Source: Cordilura impudica (Eukaryota; Arthropoda; Insecta; Diptera; Scathophagidae). From it: DNA of 64,000 nt. The position numbers and the translations under genes are program-made. The notes under the pieces are model-generated. The model saw only the letters and a program-made list of their open reading frames with translations. It had not been told where the DNA came from and did no database searches. Shown piece after piece: positions 23,363 to 33,717 of this stretch (its first letter is position 1; every line of letters begins with the position of its first letter). Location: positions 55,973,716 through 56,037,715 of the forward strand of contig OY821517.1 in assembly GCA_963682025.1 (NCBI GenBank), read 5' to 3'.

Positions 23363-24172
23363 CAAGGTTCAGAAAATACACACATGAAACACACAATGTT
23401 CTGTTCAAAAGCAGCCAACACATATCTTTATTGTCATATCAATTTTGTGCGTTTCTAAATTTTCTACGGTGCCCAACACAACCATGACTGTGTTCGTTTT
23501 AATATTTCGTTATTTACACGAACATTTTTCTATCACGTACTTTTTGTTTCAATCACACATAAAGCACACATTTTTGAGTGTTGCTTTATTTGAAGTTCAT
23601 GTTCTGGTACGTGTACTGAAAAAAAAACACAGAACATGTACAATAAACAGGTTCGAGTTCAGTTATATTTTAAGTCGTGTTGTGGCTCGTGTAGTAAGAA
23701 AAAACAGAACATGTACAATAAACAGGTTCGAGTTCAGTTATATTTTAAGTCGTGTTTAAGTCGTGTTTAAAATATAACTGAACTCGAACCTGTTTATTGT
23801 ACACGTTCTGTTTTTTCTTACTACACGAGCCACAACACGACTTAAAATATAACTGAACTCGAACCTGTTTATTGTACATGTTCTGTGTTTTTTTTTCAGT
23901 ACACGTACCAGAACATGAACTTCAAATAAAGCAACACTCAAAAATGTGTGCTTTATGTGTGATTGAAACAAAAAGTACGTGATAGAAAAATGTTCGTGTA
24001 AATAACGAAATATTAAAACGAACACAGTCATGGTTGTGTTGGGCACCGAAGAAAATTTAAAAACAAACATAATTGATATGAAAATAAAAATATGTGTGTG
24101 TTGGTCTAAGTTATGTTTGTTTACATATATGTACGAGTTTTTTATTCAGTGTGTGTTTTTTTCTGAACTCTG
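23363..24172. mobile_element. hAT-type foldback element, copy 2
   Basis: Same family and ends as 13487-14274, flanked by an exact 8-bp repeat atcatttg (23355-23362 and 24173-24180), inside the mariner. The two arms (about 23420-23760 and 23760-24085) are near-perfect inverted copies. Each contains two copies of the segment cagaacatgtacaataaacag...ttttaagtcgtg. The arms encode matching 104-codon open frames pointing at each other; these follow from the palindrome and have no recognised motif. Confidence 0.92.
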
Positions 24173-24494
24173 ATCATTTGTGCTCGTACGACCACATTTA
24201 AACTCGGAATACCACGTTTTTACCATAATGTTTATCAATTCATTCTTTGGCTTGGACAGTATTTTTTCCCACCAAAAAACAATGTTTAATCAAAACACAA
24301 AACTCTTTGGAATAAATTTTTTTCTCAAACTTTAAAATCAGCATCATTGTTATAACGGTAACTTTTTTTCTAATTAATGAAATGTTGTGAAATTTTGTCA
24401 CAATTTACCTAATAGTTGGCCCTACTAAATACAGAGACAAAATTGGCACTTGTCACGCCATCTCTATGTAAGTCCACGTACTTTTCACTCAATG

Positions 24495-26384
24495 TGGTAT
24501 ATGTAAATATGGATATATGATATGTATATATTAGGGTGGGTCAAATATTCTAAGCCCAGAATCGCGATGTGTCCATGGAGATTTTTTCGGCCCCCTACAA
24601 TTTAATCCAATCTAATATATATATATATATGCAAAATCCATTTATAATCGGCATATAAAGAAAAATATTAATGAATTCTTCACAAATGTTTAATATTCAT
24701 CGATGGTAGATAGATTTGCAAAAAATCCCGATTACCTATATTTATATTTTTAATGAACAGATTCTTTGACATGTCTGCAGATAACATGTGCGTCTGTGTG
24801 TGTGTTTATTGTGGTATTAGAATATACAAATTTTAATTTTGTTTTTAATGCTTCATTATAATGTTTTGATGTAAATGTCTATTGAAAATTTCCGAATTGT
24901 TATTGTTTCTTAGTTTATTTCCTTAAAAAAAAAACTAAAGAAATTTTAATGCATTTTTATTTGGTTTATTTCGTAAAGTCTATAATTTGTAAATTATTAG
25001 TGTGTTTGTGTGTGTATTCGTATGCACATAATTTGGGGTTGGTTTTCACATACGGAAGTTAAAAATAATCAGACATTGTCTAGTTTTGAGGGTGCTTCTT
25101 GGCTAAGAAAACCCCTCAGAATAAACAGTTTAGGTTCAGTGCACCTTCATAAAAAAAAAACACAATGTTACTTACAATGAAGAAAGTTTTAAGAGAATAT
25201 TTAGCTGAGCTCGTTCAGCGCTTTGAATAGCAAATAGCACGCGCTTGTGGATGGATATGAAAACTAAATAATGAAACAAGTGGTTTTTCCTTCGGTTTAG
25301 TTTGTTTTGGCGGGGATAATTTCAGTCGTTAGTTTTCTCTACTCTAAATACTCCGTTCGTATAATATAATTAGTTCTATGACACAGGTGTATACACGGAA
25401 TACGAACGAGTATTTACACGTTGTAGTTAAGTCAGTCCCTGCCAACCACAGTTGACCTTTTTACCTTAAAGTATTTCTTTATAGTTTTTATATGTTAATA
25501 ATGCGCGTAATTATACATACTTGAGAATTTGTTGTGTTTTTGTTCTGAATTTCCTTTCGTATATTTAAGAAATGACACTGTAAATAGCTTTACATGGATG
25601 GCTGGTATGAAGTGAAGGTGGTTGTTTGCTTGTTTTTGGTTCAATGGTTGGTGGTAGTGGTGTTGGTGGTGGTGGAAGTGGTATTTTGTCCCCTATTTTT
25701 TACCGCTATGCATTAGAGCATATCGTTTGAAAACTAAACATAGCACGAGCTTGTCTTACCATGTATCGGTATTTTCAATATTTTAGTTTTGTTCAAAACA
25801 AAAAAGTCAAACACCATTTGCCCTCCTTGCAGTACAATGTCGATTTGAACTCTTTAATAATTTGAGTCTTTAATTGTTATCAGTTGTGTGGATTGGTGGT
25901 CCCTGAGACACCATATGGCATAGTATGATAAGTTTTTATTAAAACTTTCTTTATCGTGTAGCTTATGGTAAACAAGACATCTGTGACAACATTGTAGGCT
26001 AAACTAAAAGGTTTTTTTTTTTTTTTTTTTTTTTTTGGCTAAGAGCCACAGCCAGATTAGAAAAAATGTAAAGGTGTGAAATTGATCTAATAAAATATTA
26101 ATTTTCAGAAACTTGAGTTAAGAGTCTGGAAAATCAATATTTATTTTTATAGTATTATTTTTTATTATTTAAAACCAGAATTAGAGAATTAAGAGGACTG
26201 TTGAAATGTGGAAAAATAATTTAAAAAAAACAGCATTTAAAATTTCAATAACTTTATAATTAATTTATAAATAATTATTTATATTTATTTATTATTTATT
26301 TATTTATAAATTAATTAATTTTCATGGTTTCCTTTAAATGTATTAAAAAATCTATAGTAAACGAAATTTCCAGAACAACTGTAA
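24495..26384. other. AT-rich non-coding stretch
   Basis: No coding region or element ends recognised. It contains a (TA)n run near 24616-24630, a ggtggt/ggtagtgg-rich segment at 25640-25682, a poly-T run at 26011-26036 and an AT-only segment at 26262-26318. It is the best candidate in the window for unique host DNA, perhaps intronic. Confidence 0.4.
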
Positions 26385-26389
26385 GGTCG

Positions 26390-26427
26390 CACTGTGGCTG
26401 AAATTTTGATTTCATTGGCCAAAATTA
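26390..26427 (+). repeat. RSS-like left end of composite Transib-like element
   Basis: Heptamer CACTGTG (26390-26396), 22-bp spacer, nonamer-like CCAAAATTA (26419-26427). Compare the V(D)J signals CACAGTG and ACAAAAACC. Confidence 0.6.
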
Positions 26428-26485
26428 AAATTTTTTTCACCGATTTTGAGAATTTCAACGCCATTTTGTAGCTAATATATCCAAA

Positions 26486-26814
26486 CTAGCAGATTCCAGC
26501 GCTCGAAATTCGAGTGCAATTTTTAGGCAACTTTATTTTTCAACTTATCCAATTCACAAACCAACAGTTTTTGGGTTTATTCTTAACAAATTTAATAAAC
26601 ACGCACATAGCATATGTATAATTTTATGTACGTATTAGTAGCAACTTTAAATGCAATTTACTCAAAATAAAGCCCAAAATGTAAAAATCTGTAAATCTGC
26701 AAAACAGCTAAAAAGAAATACCTTTCAAATAATATACGTTTGGTCAAAATCGGGATAAAACGGTAGAACAAGACATCGGTCGCAAGAAATCGCCTAGTCT
26801 ATTAATATTATAGA
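26486..26814 (-). mobile_element. Small Helitron-like element, copy 7
   Basis: The minus-strand copy ends CTAG at 26486-26489 and starts (read on minus) TCTATAATATTAATAGAC at 26814. The hairpin CTCGAAATTCGAG lies just inside the CTAG end. It is 329 bp, inside the left arm of the Transib-like composite. Confidence 0.85.
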
Positions 26815-27090
26815 TTGAGGTAGGCAAAAAATAAGGGTAAACTATTGCTAATTAAGGGCGTGGCATGCTGTCAAACTCAACTGTTTTTTTTAATCTCAGA
26901 AAAAGATTATCATTTTTTTTTCTTTTATCATATATAAATGGTTACTGCTCGCAAGTTATCATCGATAATGACCCGTGGTCCTTTTTACAAGGTTGGTGGG
27001 ATTGTAGTCTTTAGTTGTTGTAAGTGGTTACAGCCTTGCCATTTAATATTAAATGTGTTATGAAATATTTATTACACTACTATATTTTTG

Positions 27091-27185
27091 TCAAACTTCT
27101 AGGGAAAAAAAAGAAAGAGAAACGTATCGTATCCCTAGTATCAAACTTCTAGGGAAAAAAAAAGAAAGAGAAACGTATCGGAGAA
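27091..27185 (+). repeat. Two-copy tandem duplication, 50-bp period
   Basis: tcaaacttctagggaaaaaa followed by aagaaagagaaacgtatcg occurs at 27091 and again at 27141, with only the A-run length changed. Confidence 0.9.
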
Positions 27186-27767
27186 GGTGAAAGTGTCCTC
27201 TTTAACCAAATATATACTTTTGCACCCGTGACGACTCATGGGTAGAACACTTTTTTAGTATTTTTTTATATAAGCTGCTTGGTCGTAGTTTATTAAAACA
27301 CAGTTTTATATTTTCGCCAACGTTTCGTCAAACAGTTGTTGACATCTTCAGGGCTAATTTTTTATATTATAATACAAATATACAATAAGTAAAACAATAG
27401 AAATTTACACATTTAAAGATATTTTACCTTAAACTATTTTTCTACGTCAATTCTAAGGTTCTAATAAGGCGTTGTAAGCCGCGCTTATGTTGATTTTAAT
27501 GAAATAACTCAAAAAAAAAAATTCAAATTACGGTAATTTAAAGTATACAATGGTGTGGTTAATTTGTGCTTCATGTATTTTATAGCTAATGATGGTCATT
27601 ATTAGTTCCATTACCAGTAATGATGTCTGCCATCCTTTTGATATATTTGTAAGCAAGAATGTCAATACATAGAGGATGTAATTAATTTCTAACCTGTAAC
27701 AAAGAGTTAAGAAGTTCAAAAAAAAAAACATGTTCAAGATGAATATCGCAAATTTGAATTGATTATA

Positions 27768-28671
27768 AAGGGTTTTCCAACAAGAAGTGTTATTTTGAAT
27801 CACCCGGTATTTCGGTAGCAGTCACTTTTGAAGCTTTTATTCTTTGACATTTGACAAGCAGAAACTACGCCATTACTAAAAATGGAACGATACACGCTTC
27901 AATAACGCATTGAAATTATTAAAATTCACCACAAAAATGTTGAAAATCTTGCAGTCACAGTTCGCAAAACTAAAGCATTTTTGGGTCGTCGTGAAGCACC
28001 TTGCCGGACCGCAATACAGAAATTGGTAGAAAAATTCGAGCCGATGGGACAAGTTAGTGATGTGAAGAATAAAACCCGTGCACGTCGCTCAACAACAACT
28101 GAGAATATTGCTGCCGTAGCCCAAAGTGTTGAAGAAAACCCAGGTGAATGGATTGTGCTATCGAGAGATGATTAATGATTTTTTATGGTCGGAGTTGGAT
28201 GGCATTGATCTGGACAACGTTTACTTTCAACAAGACGGCGATACGTGCCACACAAGCAACGAAACCATTGCTCTTTTACGGGAAAAGTTTCCGGACCGTG
28301 TTATCTCTGGAAAAGGTGATCACAATTAACCACCGAGATCTTGTGATTTAACACCTTGCGACTTCTTCCTTTGGGGCCACGTGAAAGATAAGGTCTACGC
28401 CAACAGCCCAGCGTCGATTCAAGACCTCAAAGATAGAATTCGTTAGGCTATCGAGGACATAGGACAGCCACTTTGCGATTTGGTTATGGAAAATTTCATG
28501 AAAAGGATATGGACCTGTAAGCGTCGTCGTGATGGCCATTTGGCTGATGTTGTTTTGCATTATTAACGGCATACCTTCCTCTTTATTATGAAACAAACAT
28601 CCGATCATTTATCTCAAAAAATGGCATTTTTCTTTGAATACCAAAATAACACCTCTTATAGGAAAACCCTT
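27768..28671 (+). mobile_element. DD41D mariner deletion derivative
   Basis: Ends aagggttttccaacaag (left) and aagggttttcctataag (right, read inward) are flanked by TA (27766-27767 and 28672-28673). The 904 bp have lost about 400 bp of the gene centre. It sits just upstream of, and probably within, the Transib transposase relic. Confidence 0.92.
27881..28565 (+). pseudogene. DD41D mariner transposase, central deletion
   Basis: Start MERYTLQ, then a stop, then RIEIIKIHHKNVENLAVTVR and FLGRREAPCRTAIQKLVEKFE (27981 on). AAVAQSVEENPG is joined to WIVLSRDD, so the second HTH and first catalytic D are missing. A later frame gives YFQQDGDTCHTSNETI (second D, about 28230) and CDFFLWGHVKD (third D, about 28352) with 41 residues between. 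A TAA stop interrupts before PPRSCDL. The C-terminus is DGHLADVVLHY at 28565. Confidence 0.88.
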
Positions 28672-28673
28672 TA

Positions 28674-29193
28674 GATCAGCCAAAACAAGGGTCAGGCCAA
28701 ACAAATGATGGCAATACCGCAAGAAGATTCTTTTCAGATCCAGAAACAGCATCTAAAATAACAGGAGTAGATTTAAACCTTACTTTCAGATTTAAAATAA
28801 TCCTAGAAGTACTTTTCAATAAAAAAAATTGGGTCCAAAAAATTTGGAGATCATGCTAAGGAAACTGCAAAAATATATACAACCAAGTACCCATGGAGAA
28901 ATATGTCTGCAACAGTTCACCAAATCCTTTATCATGCAGAAGATATCATTAAATATCATCTGGTGCAACTTGGAGATCTGTCAGAGGAGGCTCAGGAAAA
29001 AAGGAATAAGGATTACAGATTTCATAGAGAGCACAATTCTAGAAAAATTTCACGATATTCCACAAATGAAAATCTATTTAATATATTATTGGCAACGTCA
29101 GATCCGTTTATCTCCAGTATTCGAAATCAATGGAAAGTGGAACATCGGTATTTAGATGAAGAAGTGAAAAAAACTCCTAAAGAACAGAAATAA
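28674..29193 (+). pseudogene. Transib (RAG1-core-related) transposase, C-terminal half
   Basis: Begins DQPKQGSGQTNDGNTARRFFSDPE (about 28674-28745), with the D of NDGNT matching the second catalytic Asp position. After a frameshift near 28840 it continues HAKETAKIYTTKYPW, SATVHQILYHAEDIIKYH and LGDLSEEAQEKRNKDYRFHRE, where the Glu pair at 28984-28989 is the likely catalytic Glu region. ISRYSTNENLFNILLATSDPFISSI follows, with a stop at 29193. In RAG1 the matching block is HKTLAH...SEGNESGNK..RRFR. The N-terminal half with the first Asp is missing or unrecognisable upstream of the mariner. Confidence 0.7.
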
Positions 29194-29267
29194 CACAGAA
29201 CAAAATATGGAATATTTGCAATCAATATTTCAAACAAATGAATAATAACATTAGCCAACAAGGTTTT

Positions 29268-31152
29268 GGACTGGAGCAATCAAATATCTTTACTAGGGTA
29301 ATTTGGGCTGAATTCGAATCTCCAATTGGTTTTTCTCTATCACGTCGGGTTTCCGAGATACAAAAAAAATGTTTTTATTCGTTTTTACATAAAAAACAAT
29401 TAGTTTATATAAAAATCAATGAATTTTCAAAAGTGAATGGCGTTATTTGAACGTCGTTTGTATTTTGTTGGTTCGGTTTCACGTATTAGAGTCCAGCAAT
29501 CTTTGTCCCAAAATCTTTGACAATTTCTTTCAATTTTCATTAAATCTTGTTGAGCACGCTCCCCTTGTTCGTCGCTCACCGCACCTAGGTTTTGTGGAAA
29601 AAATCTAAATGTGAATGAAGAAAATGCATTTTGAGTGACATTCGTGCAACAAATTCGTGATAATTTTCCAATAATTCAGCAACAATTTGTCTGTGGTTTT
29701 CACTCTTATTGTTTCCAAGAAAACTGTCCTCGATGCTCTTGAAAGATTTCCAGGCTGAATATTCTTTCTCCAATAAACATTGTGAAATTGTCATCATTCA
29801 ATAGCATCCTGATCTGACGGCCAACAAATATGCCTTCTTTGATTATAGCATAAGAAATTTTAGGAAAAACAGCCCATTTTTGTCCAGAGCCTTGACAAAG
29901 TTCTTAAAAAGGCTCAATTTTATGTGCAGCGGCGGAAGAAGAACGTCATTTGGTTCAATTAGTGGTTTATTTGAAATGTTTTGTTTTCCTGGTGAATACT
30001 CAGTTCTTTTTGGCCACTCTGTTCTGACGAAATGATGACATGTAGCGCGACTATCCCATAGACAAAGGTAACAACAATATTTTGTGAAACCTCATTGCAT
30101 ACCAGTCAACAAACAAAGGACCTGAGACAGATTAATGTACAGTTATTTACGATGGTCTATACTATATATACAAAGAAATTTAAATTACACACCTTAAGGT
30201 CACCACAGATGTTTCATTTATGATCGTTGTATTTGAGTAATGTCAAAATTTCAGTCATTGATTCGTAATTTTCCTTTGTATTAATGGCATGATTAATTGG
30301 TGTGGATGGTTTTTCATTCCTATTATGCAAAAGAAGAGCCTTTAAACTGTACTTTGAGCCATCAGTAAATAATCTCCATTTAGTTTTATTATATGGCTGG
30401 TTCATTTTTTTAAATAAACCATCAACATCAGTACAGTATAGAATAGCATATGTGAAGCTAGTAATTCTGCGTCGCGCTTCATTAAATGTAAATCCCGAAC
30501 TAGATCACTCAGCTCAGCTTGATTCACTAAATGGTGTTCATCATCAGCCTCATACAAACTACCACTGCTGGTGAAAGATGTTTCGGACTCACTGCTCGTA
30601 GCACTGGGATGGTAATGGATCATTTGGTGGACATTGAACTGGTTTGGATTTTTTGATTTTTCATATTGAATCCAGCAACTTTTGTTAAACAGAAATAACA
30701 ATCGGTTTGGTGGTTACTTGACTCTCTCCAAAGTACTGGAATTGAAAAATGGAAATAGATCTTCTTGCCATTTGACCACTTGTATAAAACAGTTTTGCAA
30801 CTATTGCAAACCATTGTCGGTGTCCACGGTTTGTCCAAGTTTCTGACAGCAAAACCAAAATAATGTAAATATGCATATTTTAATGATTCTGATATTGCAT
30901 ATCCTTTTTTCCAACCAAATATTCACCACACACAAAGCAAAACTAGCTTGAATCAGTAACACACGATCTCCCTGACATGCTTAAACGCAGTATTGACTAT
31001 TTTACAGTATTGTCAGCATGCGATAAAAAATTAACAAGACCTGATAGCCCAATTTTTATGCCAGATTCGAATTCAGCACACCCAGATAAGTTAAAAAACA
31101 CGCTTCGTTTCTGCAGTAAATTTTTTTTTTTTTTTAATTTGTAGACCAGTGT
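29268..31152 (-). mobile_element. Cys-rich/DDE-like repetitive element, copy 2 (inverted)
   Basis: Inverted relative to copy 1. It starts (minus) ACACTGGTCTACAAATT at 31152 and ends near 29268 with ggactggagcaatcaaa read inward. Subterminal inverted repeats share gctgaattcgaatct (minus start near 31085; plus near 29310). It is inserted in the 3' part of the Transib-like composite. No target duplication was identified. Confidence 0.65.
29440..30970 (-). pseudogene. Decayed Cys-rich, DDE-like gene of the element (copy 2)
   Basis: Read on minus: TPTMVCNSCKTVLYKWSNGK (about 30830-30765), NHQTDCYFCLTKVAGFNMKN, SGSLYEADDEHHLVNQAEL with LVRDLHLMKRDAELLAS, MNQPYNKTKWRLFTDGSKYS (30405 down) and CGDLK (about 30200). 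A 71-bp intron-like stretch gtgtgtaa...tgtctcag follows, then exon 2 with FTKYCCYLCLWDSRATCHH (about 30080), PLIEPNDVLLPPLHIKLSLFKNFVKALD (about 29940), MHFLHSHLDFF (about 29615) and SDEQGERAQQDLMKIERN (about 29570). The CxxC, HxxxH and acidic positions suggest a transposase of RNase H type; the superfamily is not settled. Stops and frameshifts show decay. Confidence 0.65.
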
Positions 31153-31856
31153 AATTATAATTGCTTTTCATTGTTATTTAAGTACGAAAAACATAGTATT
31201 AGTAAAAAAAAAGAATAATAAACAGAACCTCCCATTGCTGCAAATGCTATTAAAATCTATTGCAGTTTTTTTTTTATCACAATGCAATGTTTTAATAAAT
31301 AAGAAAGATTAAAAAATAAAAACCCTTATTTTCATATCAAAATCAGAATCATTGCGCTAGTATTCAGCAGATTTATTTTGCAAAATTAACAAATTTGACA
31401 GCAATAAATTATAAATTTTTCCGTAGTAACAGTAAGAGTTTTAGATAATATTACTAACGTTTTTTTAAGTGTAAATATTCATTGAGTGTAAACAAATTTG
31501 CAAATTTGACAACAAGAAATTTTTATTTTTTCAGTAATAGCAAAATCTCCAGTTGACTTTACTATTTTTTTATTTTTTTTTTTTTTTTTGAGTGTAAAAA
31601 TTTTTTTGAGTGTAACATTAATAAAATCCCATTATTACAAAAAATGTTTATAATTATTATTAAAATCCAAATATTAAATTTTTTAATAAACCCAGATTTC
31701 ACGCTAAAAGTTAAAAAAAAATCAAAAGTTCAACTTTGACCTAGAATTCCTTAAAAAGTCCTCAAGCAATTTTAATGTAATTAAAACTGAGTCAACCTGA
31801 ACTAAATATCTGTCCATTAAAAAAAAATTACTTAAATATTTTGATCGGTTCAAAAG
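31153..31856. other. AT-rich tail of the Transib-like composite
   Basis: No coding motif. It has short direct repeats (gagtgtaa at about 31483, 31590 and 31608; aaatttgacagcaa and aaatttgacaacaa) and poly-T runs. Near 31842-31860 the sequence gatcggttcaaaagttac matches the subterminal part of the autonomous Transib end (ttttgaaccgaa at 34188), supporting its place just inside the element's right end. Confidence 0.45.
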
Positions 31857-31861
31857 TTACA

Positions 31862-31899
31862 GAATTTTGGCCAAAGAAAAACGGTTTTCAGCCACTGTG
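31862..31899 (-). repeat. RSS-like right end of composite Transib-like element
   Basis: Read inward on minus: heptamer CACAGTG (31893-31899), 22-bp spacer, nonamer-like CCAAAATTC (31862-31870). The heptamer is identical to the V(D)J signal heptamer. Confidence 0.6.
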
Positions 31900-32403
31900 C
31901 CACGCTCTTTTCTTACACTTGTCAGAAAAAGTACCCGTTTTTCGTTACTTGACGCATTAATATTTTTTAGCATCAAACGCAAGGTTTTGACATCGATGTG
32001 TTCATCGAAAATGGCTAAGGCAGCCAGTTTTCCGGAGAGGTACCACTGATGCCTCAAATAAGTTTTCAGCTTGGCGTTTGGAACTGGTTCTTTCATTTCA
32101 TTCAGTATCGAGCGCGTATCGAACGCACTGGCAAAGATACCATTTCTTTAGATATACCATTCAAATGAATGCACTAAACTCGAGCAAGGCATCATTATTT
32201 GAATTGCCTATGAATGGCTGCAGCTGGTCTTGAAAAATTTATATTTTTAATAAGTATGCGAGCCCTATTAATGGCTCCTGGAGCCAAAAACATACTGTTC
32301 AGTTGTCTTTATTACCTCTTTTAACTTTTGAGAATTTTCAAAATTCTGTTCAAAGCTGCCAAGAAGGACTTTCGTTTTTCATTGCCAGCTTGGTTTGTTT
32401 ATA

Positions 32404-33717
32404 AAGGGTGTCCCAACAAGAACGCAATTTTTAAATCTGGCAACATTCGAAGTGTCATTGTTTGACATTTAAACAATTGTTATTGTTTGCTAGTAGAAGG
32501 TACTAGGTTAGTAAAAATGGAGCGCTCCACGAATGAACAACGCATTCTCATTGTGAAATTGTTTTACCAAAATGGTGAAAGTTTTGCGGCTACAGTTCGC
32601 AAATTGCGATCAATTTGGGGTCACAATAATGCTCCAAAAGAGTCAACTGTAAAGAGATTAATGGATAAATTTGCCGAAACTGGGTCTGTTAGTGATGTAA
32701 AGACAACAACGCGCCATCGACCAGGTCGATCGACCGAAAATGTCGCAGCTGTACGTGATGATGTCGCTCAAACTCCATCCACCTCAATTCGACACCGAGC
32801 TCAGCAAATTGGTGTCTCCAAATCCACTATGCAGCGAATTTTGACGAAAGATTTGCATCTTCATGCATACAAAGTTCAATTGACTCAGGAACTGAAGCCA
32901 GCTGACCATGGACAGCGAAGGGAGTTCGTTAATTGGGTATTGGAGAGACAACATGAAAATGCTGATTTTGCCGCTAAAATCATCTTCAGTGACGAGGTCC
33001 ATTTCCATCTTGATGGCTTCGTCAATAGGCAGAATTGTCGCATTTGGGGTGAGGAAAATCCTCGAGTGATTCACGAGAAGCAAATGCATCGTCAACGTGT
33101 CACTGTGTGGTGTGGTTTTTGGGCTGGAGGAATCATTGGACCTTTTTTTTATGAAAATGAGGCAGGTCAAGTGCAAACAATCATTGGTGTTCGGTATCGT
33201 GAAATGATAACCAGTTTTTTCTTGCCTCGAATTGAAGAAATGAATGTGGAGGGCATGTGGTTCCAACAAGACGGCGCCACATGTCATACAGCCAGAGAAA
33301 CAATTCAATTGCTGCATCAGTCATTTCCCGGTCGTGTTATTTCGCGTTTTGGAGATCAGAAATGGCCGCCTAAATAGTGCGATTTAATACCATTAGATTT
33401 TTTTCTTTTGGGTTTTTTGAAGTCGATTGTTTACGCGAATAAGCCGACGACGACTCAAGCCTTAAAAGAGGAAATCGGACGCTGCATTAATGAAATACCG
33501 CAGCATTTATGCAAAACGGTCATTGAAAATTTCATTAAAAGATTGCGTGCATGCCAGCAAAGCCGCGGCGGCCATCTGCACGATATATTGTTCCATACAT
33601 AACCTCGTTCTGTCTACTTTACGATATAATAAAGTTTCACGATTTTTTTTTTAAATATCTGTGTTTTATTTAAAATTTAAAAATTGCGTTCTTGTTGGGA
33701 CACCCTTTACTTCTTTT
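32404..33717 (+). mobile_element. DD41D mariner, nearly intact
   Basis: Inverted ends aagggtgtcccaacaagaac are identical for at least 30 bp on both sides and are flanked by TA (32402-32403, 33718-33719). Length 1314 bp. High end identity and a single stop in the gene make it the youngest-looking element in the window. Confidence 0.95.
32517..33602 (+). pseudogene. DD41D mariner transposase, one in-frame stop
   Basis: Start chosen at MERSTNEQRILIVKLFYQNG (32517), which matches the starts of the paralogues at 20405 and 27881; an upstream in-frame ATG at 32487 is less likely. HTH regions: AATVRKLRSIWG and RAQQIGVSKSTMQRILTKD. Catalytic Asp at residue 159 (IIFSDEVHF, codon at 32991), residue 252 (QQDGATCHT, 33270) and residue 294 (PLDFF), with 41 residues between the last two. 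The sole lesion is TAG at 33375-33377, just before CDLIPLDFF; the frame then stays open to 33602, ending LHDILFHT. As it stands the product would lack the third catalytic residue. Confidence 0.93.

Larger units (their letters stand above)
22160..24330 (-). pseudogene. Mariner transposase in three pieces
   Basis: Read on minus across the insertions: KCGRTSTNDT (about 24210-24180), the hAT foldback, RPGRPNEAVIEENIRKVHQVV (about 23350-23285), DHLNMKNISARWVP with LSAEQKLKRV, FLRRFITT (about 23090), the Helitron-like element, a mutated DETWIHYY motif near 22675, then GKVMASVFW, FLDYLEKGKTITDKYYVQLLDRLDEEIKKKRP (about 22530-22440). A Tc1-mariner C-terminal end HWKK/SLEEVHFT follows at about 22180. 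The reading frame is broken by the insertions and several indels; the third catalytic Asp was not placed. Confidence 0.8.
22096..24494 (-). mobile_element. Mariner split by a Helitron-like element and a hAT foldback
   Basis: The left end catggagtgaaaatcccgtgg mirrors the right end cattgagtgaaaagtacgtgg (read inward). TA precedes the left end (22094-22095); the right flank is mutated (TG). Removing the nested elements (22686-23086 and 23363-24172 plus its 8-bp duplicate) leaves about 1.18 kb, right for a mariner. A relative lacking the Helitron-like insert lies at 60325-61054. Confidence 0.85.
26390..31899 (+). mobile_element. Transib-like composite element (nested insertions)
   Basis: The left end CACTGTGGCTGAAATTTTG and the right end (read inward) CACAGTGGCTGAAAACCG are inverted. 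Both continue to TTGGCCAAAATT about 30 bp in and to a ...ttgaaccg/tcaccg motif further in. Inside lie a Helitron-like element, a mariner derivative (27768-28671), the C-terminal half of a Transib transposase (about 28674-29193) and a Cys-rich/DDE element. The 5-bp flanks (ggtcg, ccacg) do not match, so the two ends belonging to one insertion is inference from end similarity and content. Confidence 0.6.

Noticed and set aside
27300..27360. cgccaacgtttcgtcaaac...tcttcagggc as a Penelope or LINE 3' end
   Set aside because: It resembles motifs seen at some retroelement 3' ends, but no associated coding sequence or repeat boundary was found.
32784..33317. 177-codon minus-strand ORF
   Set aside because: Antisense shadow of the mariner transposase on the plus strand.
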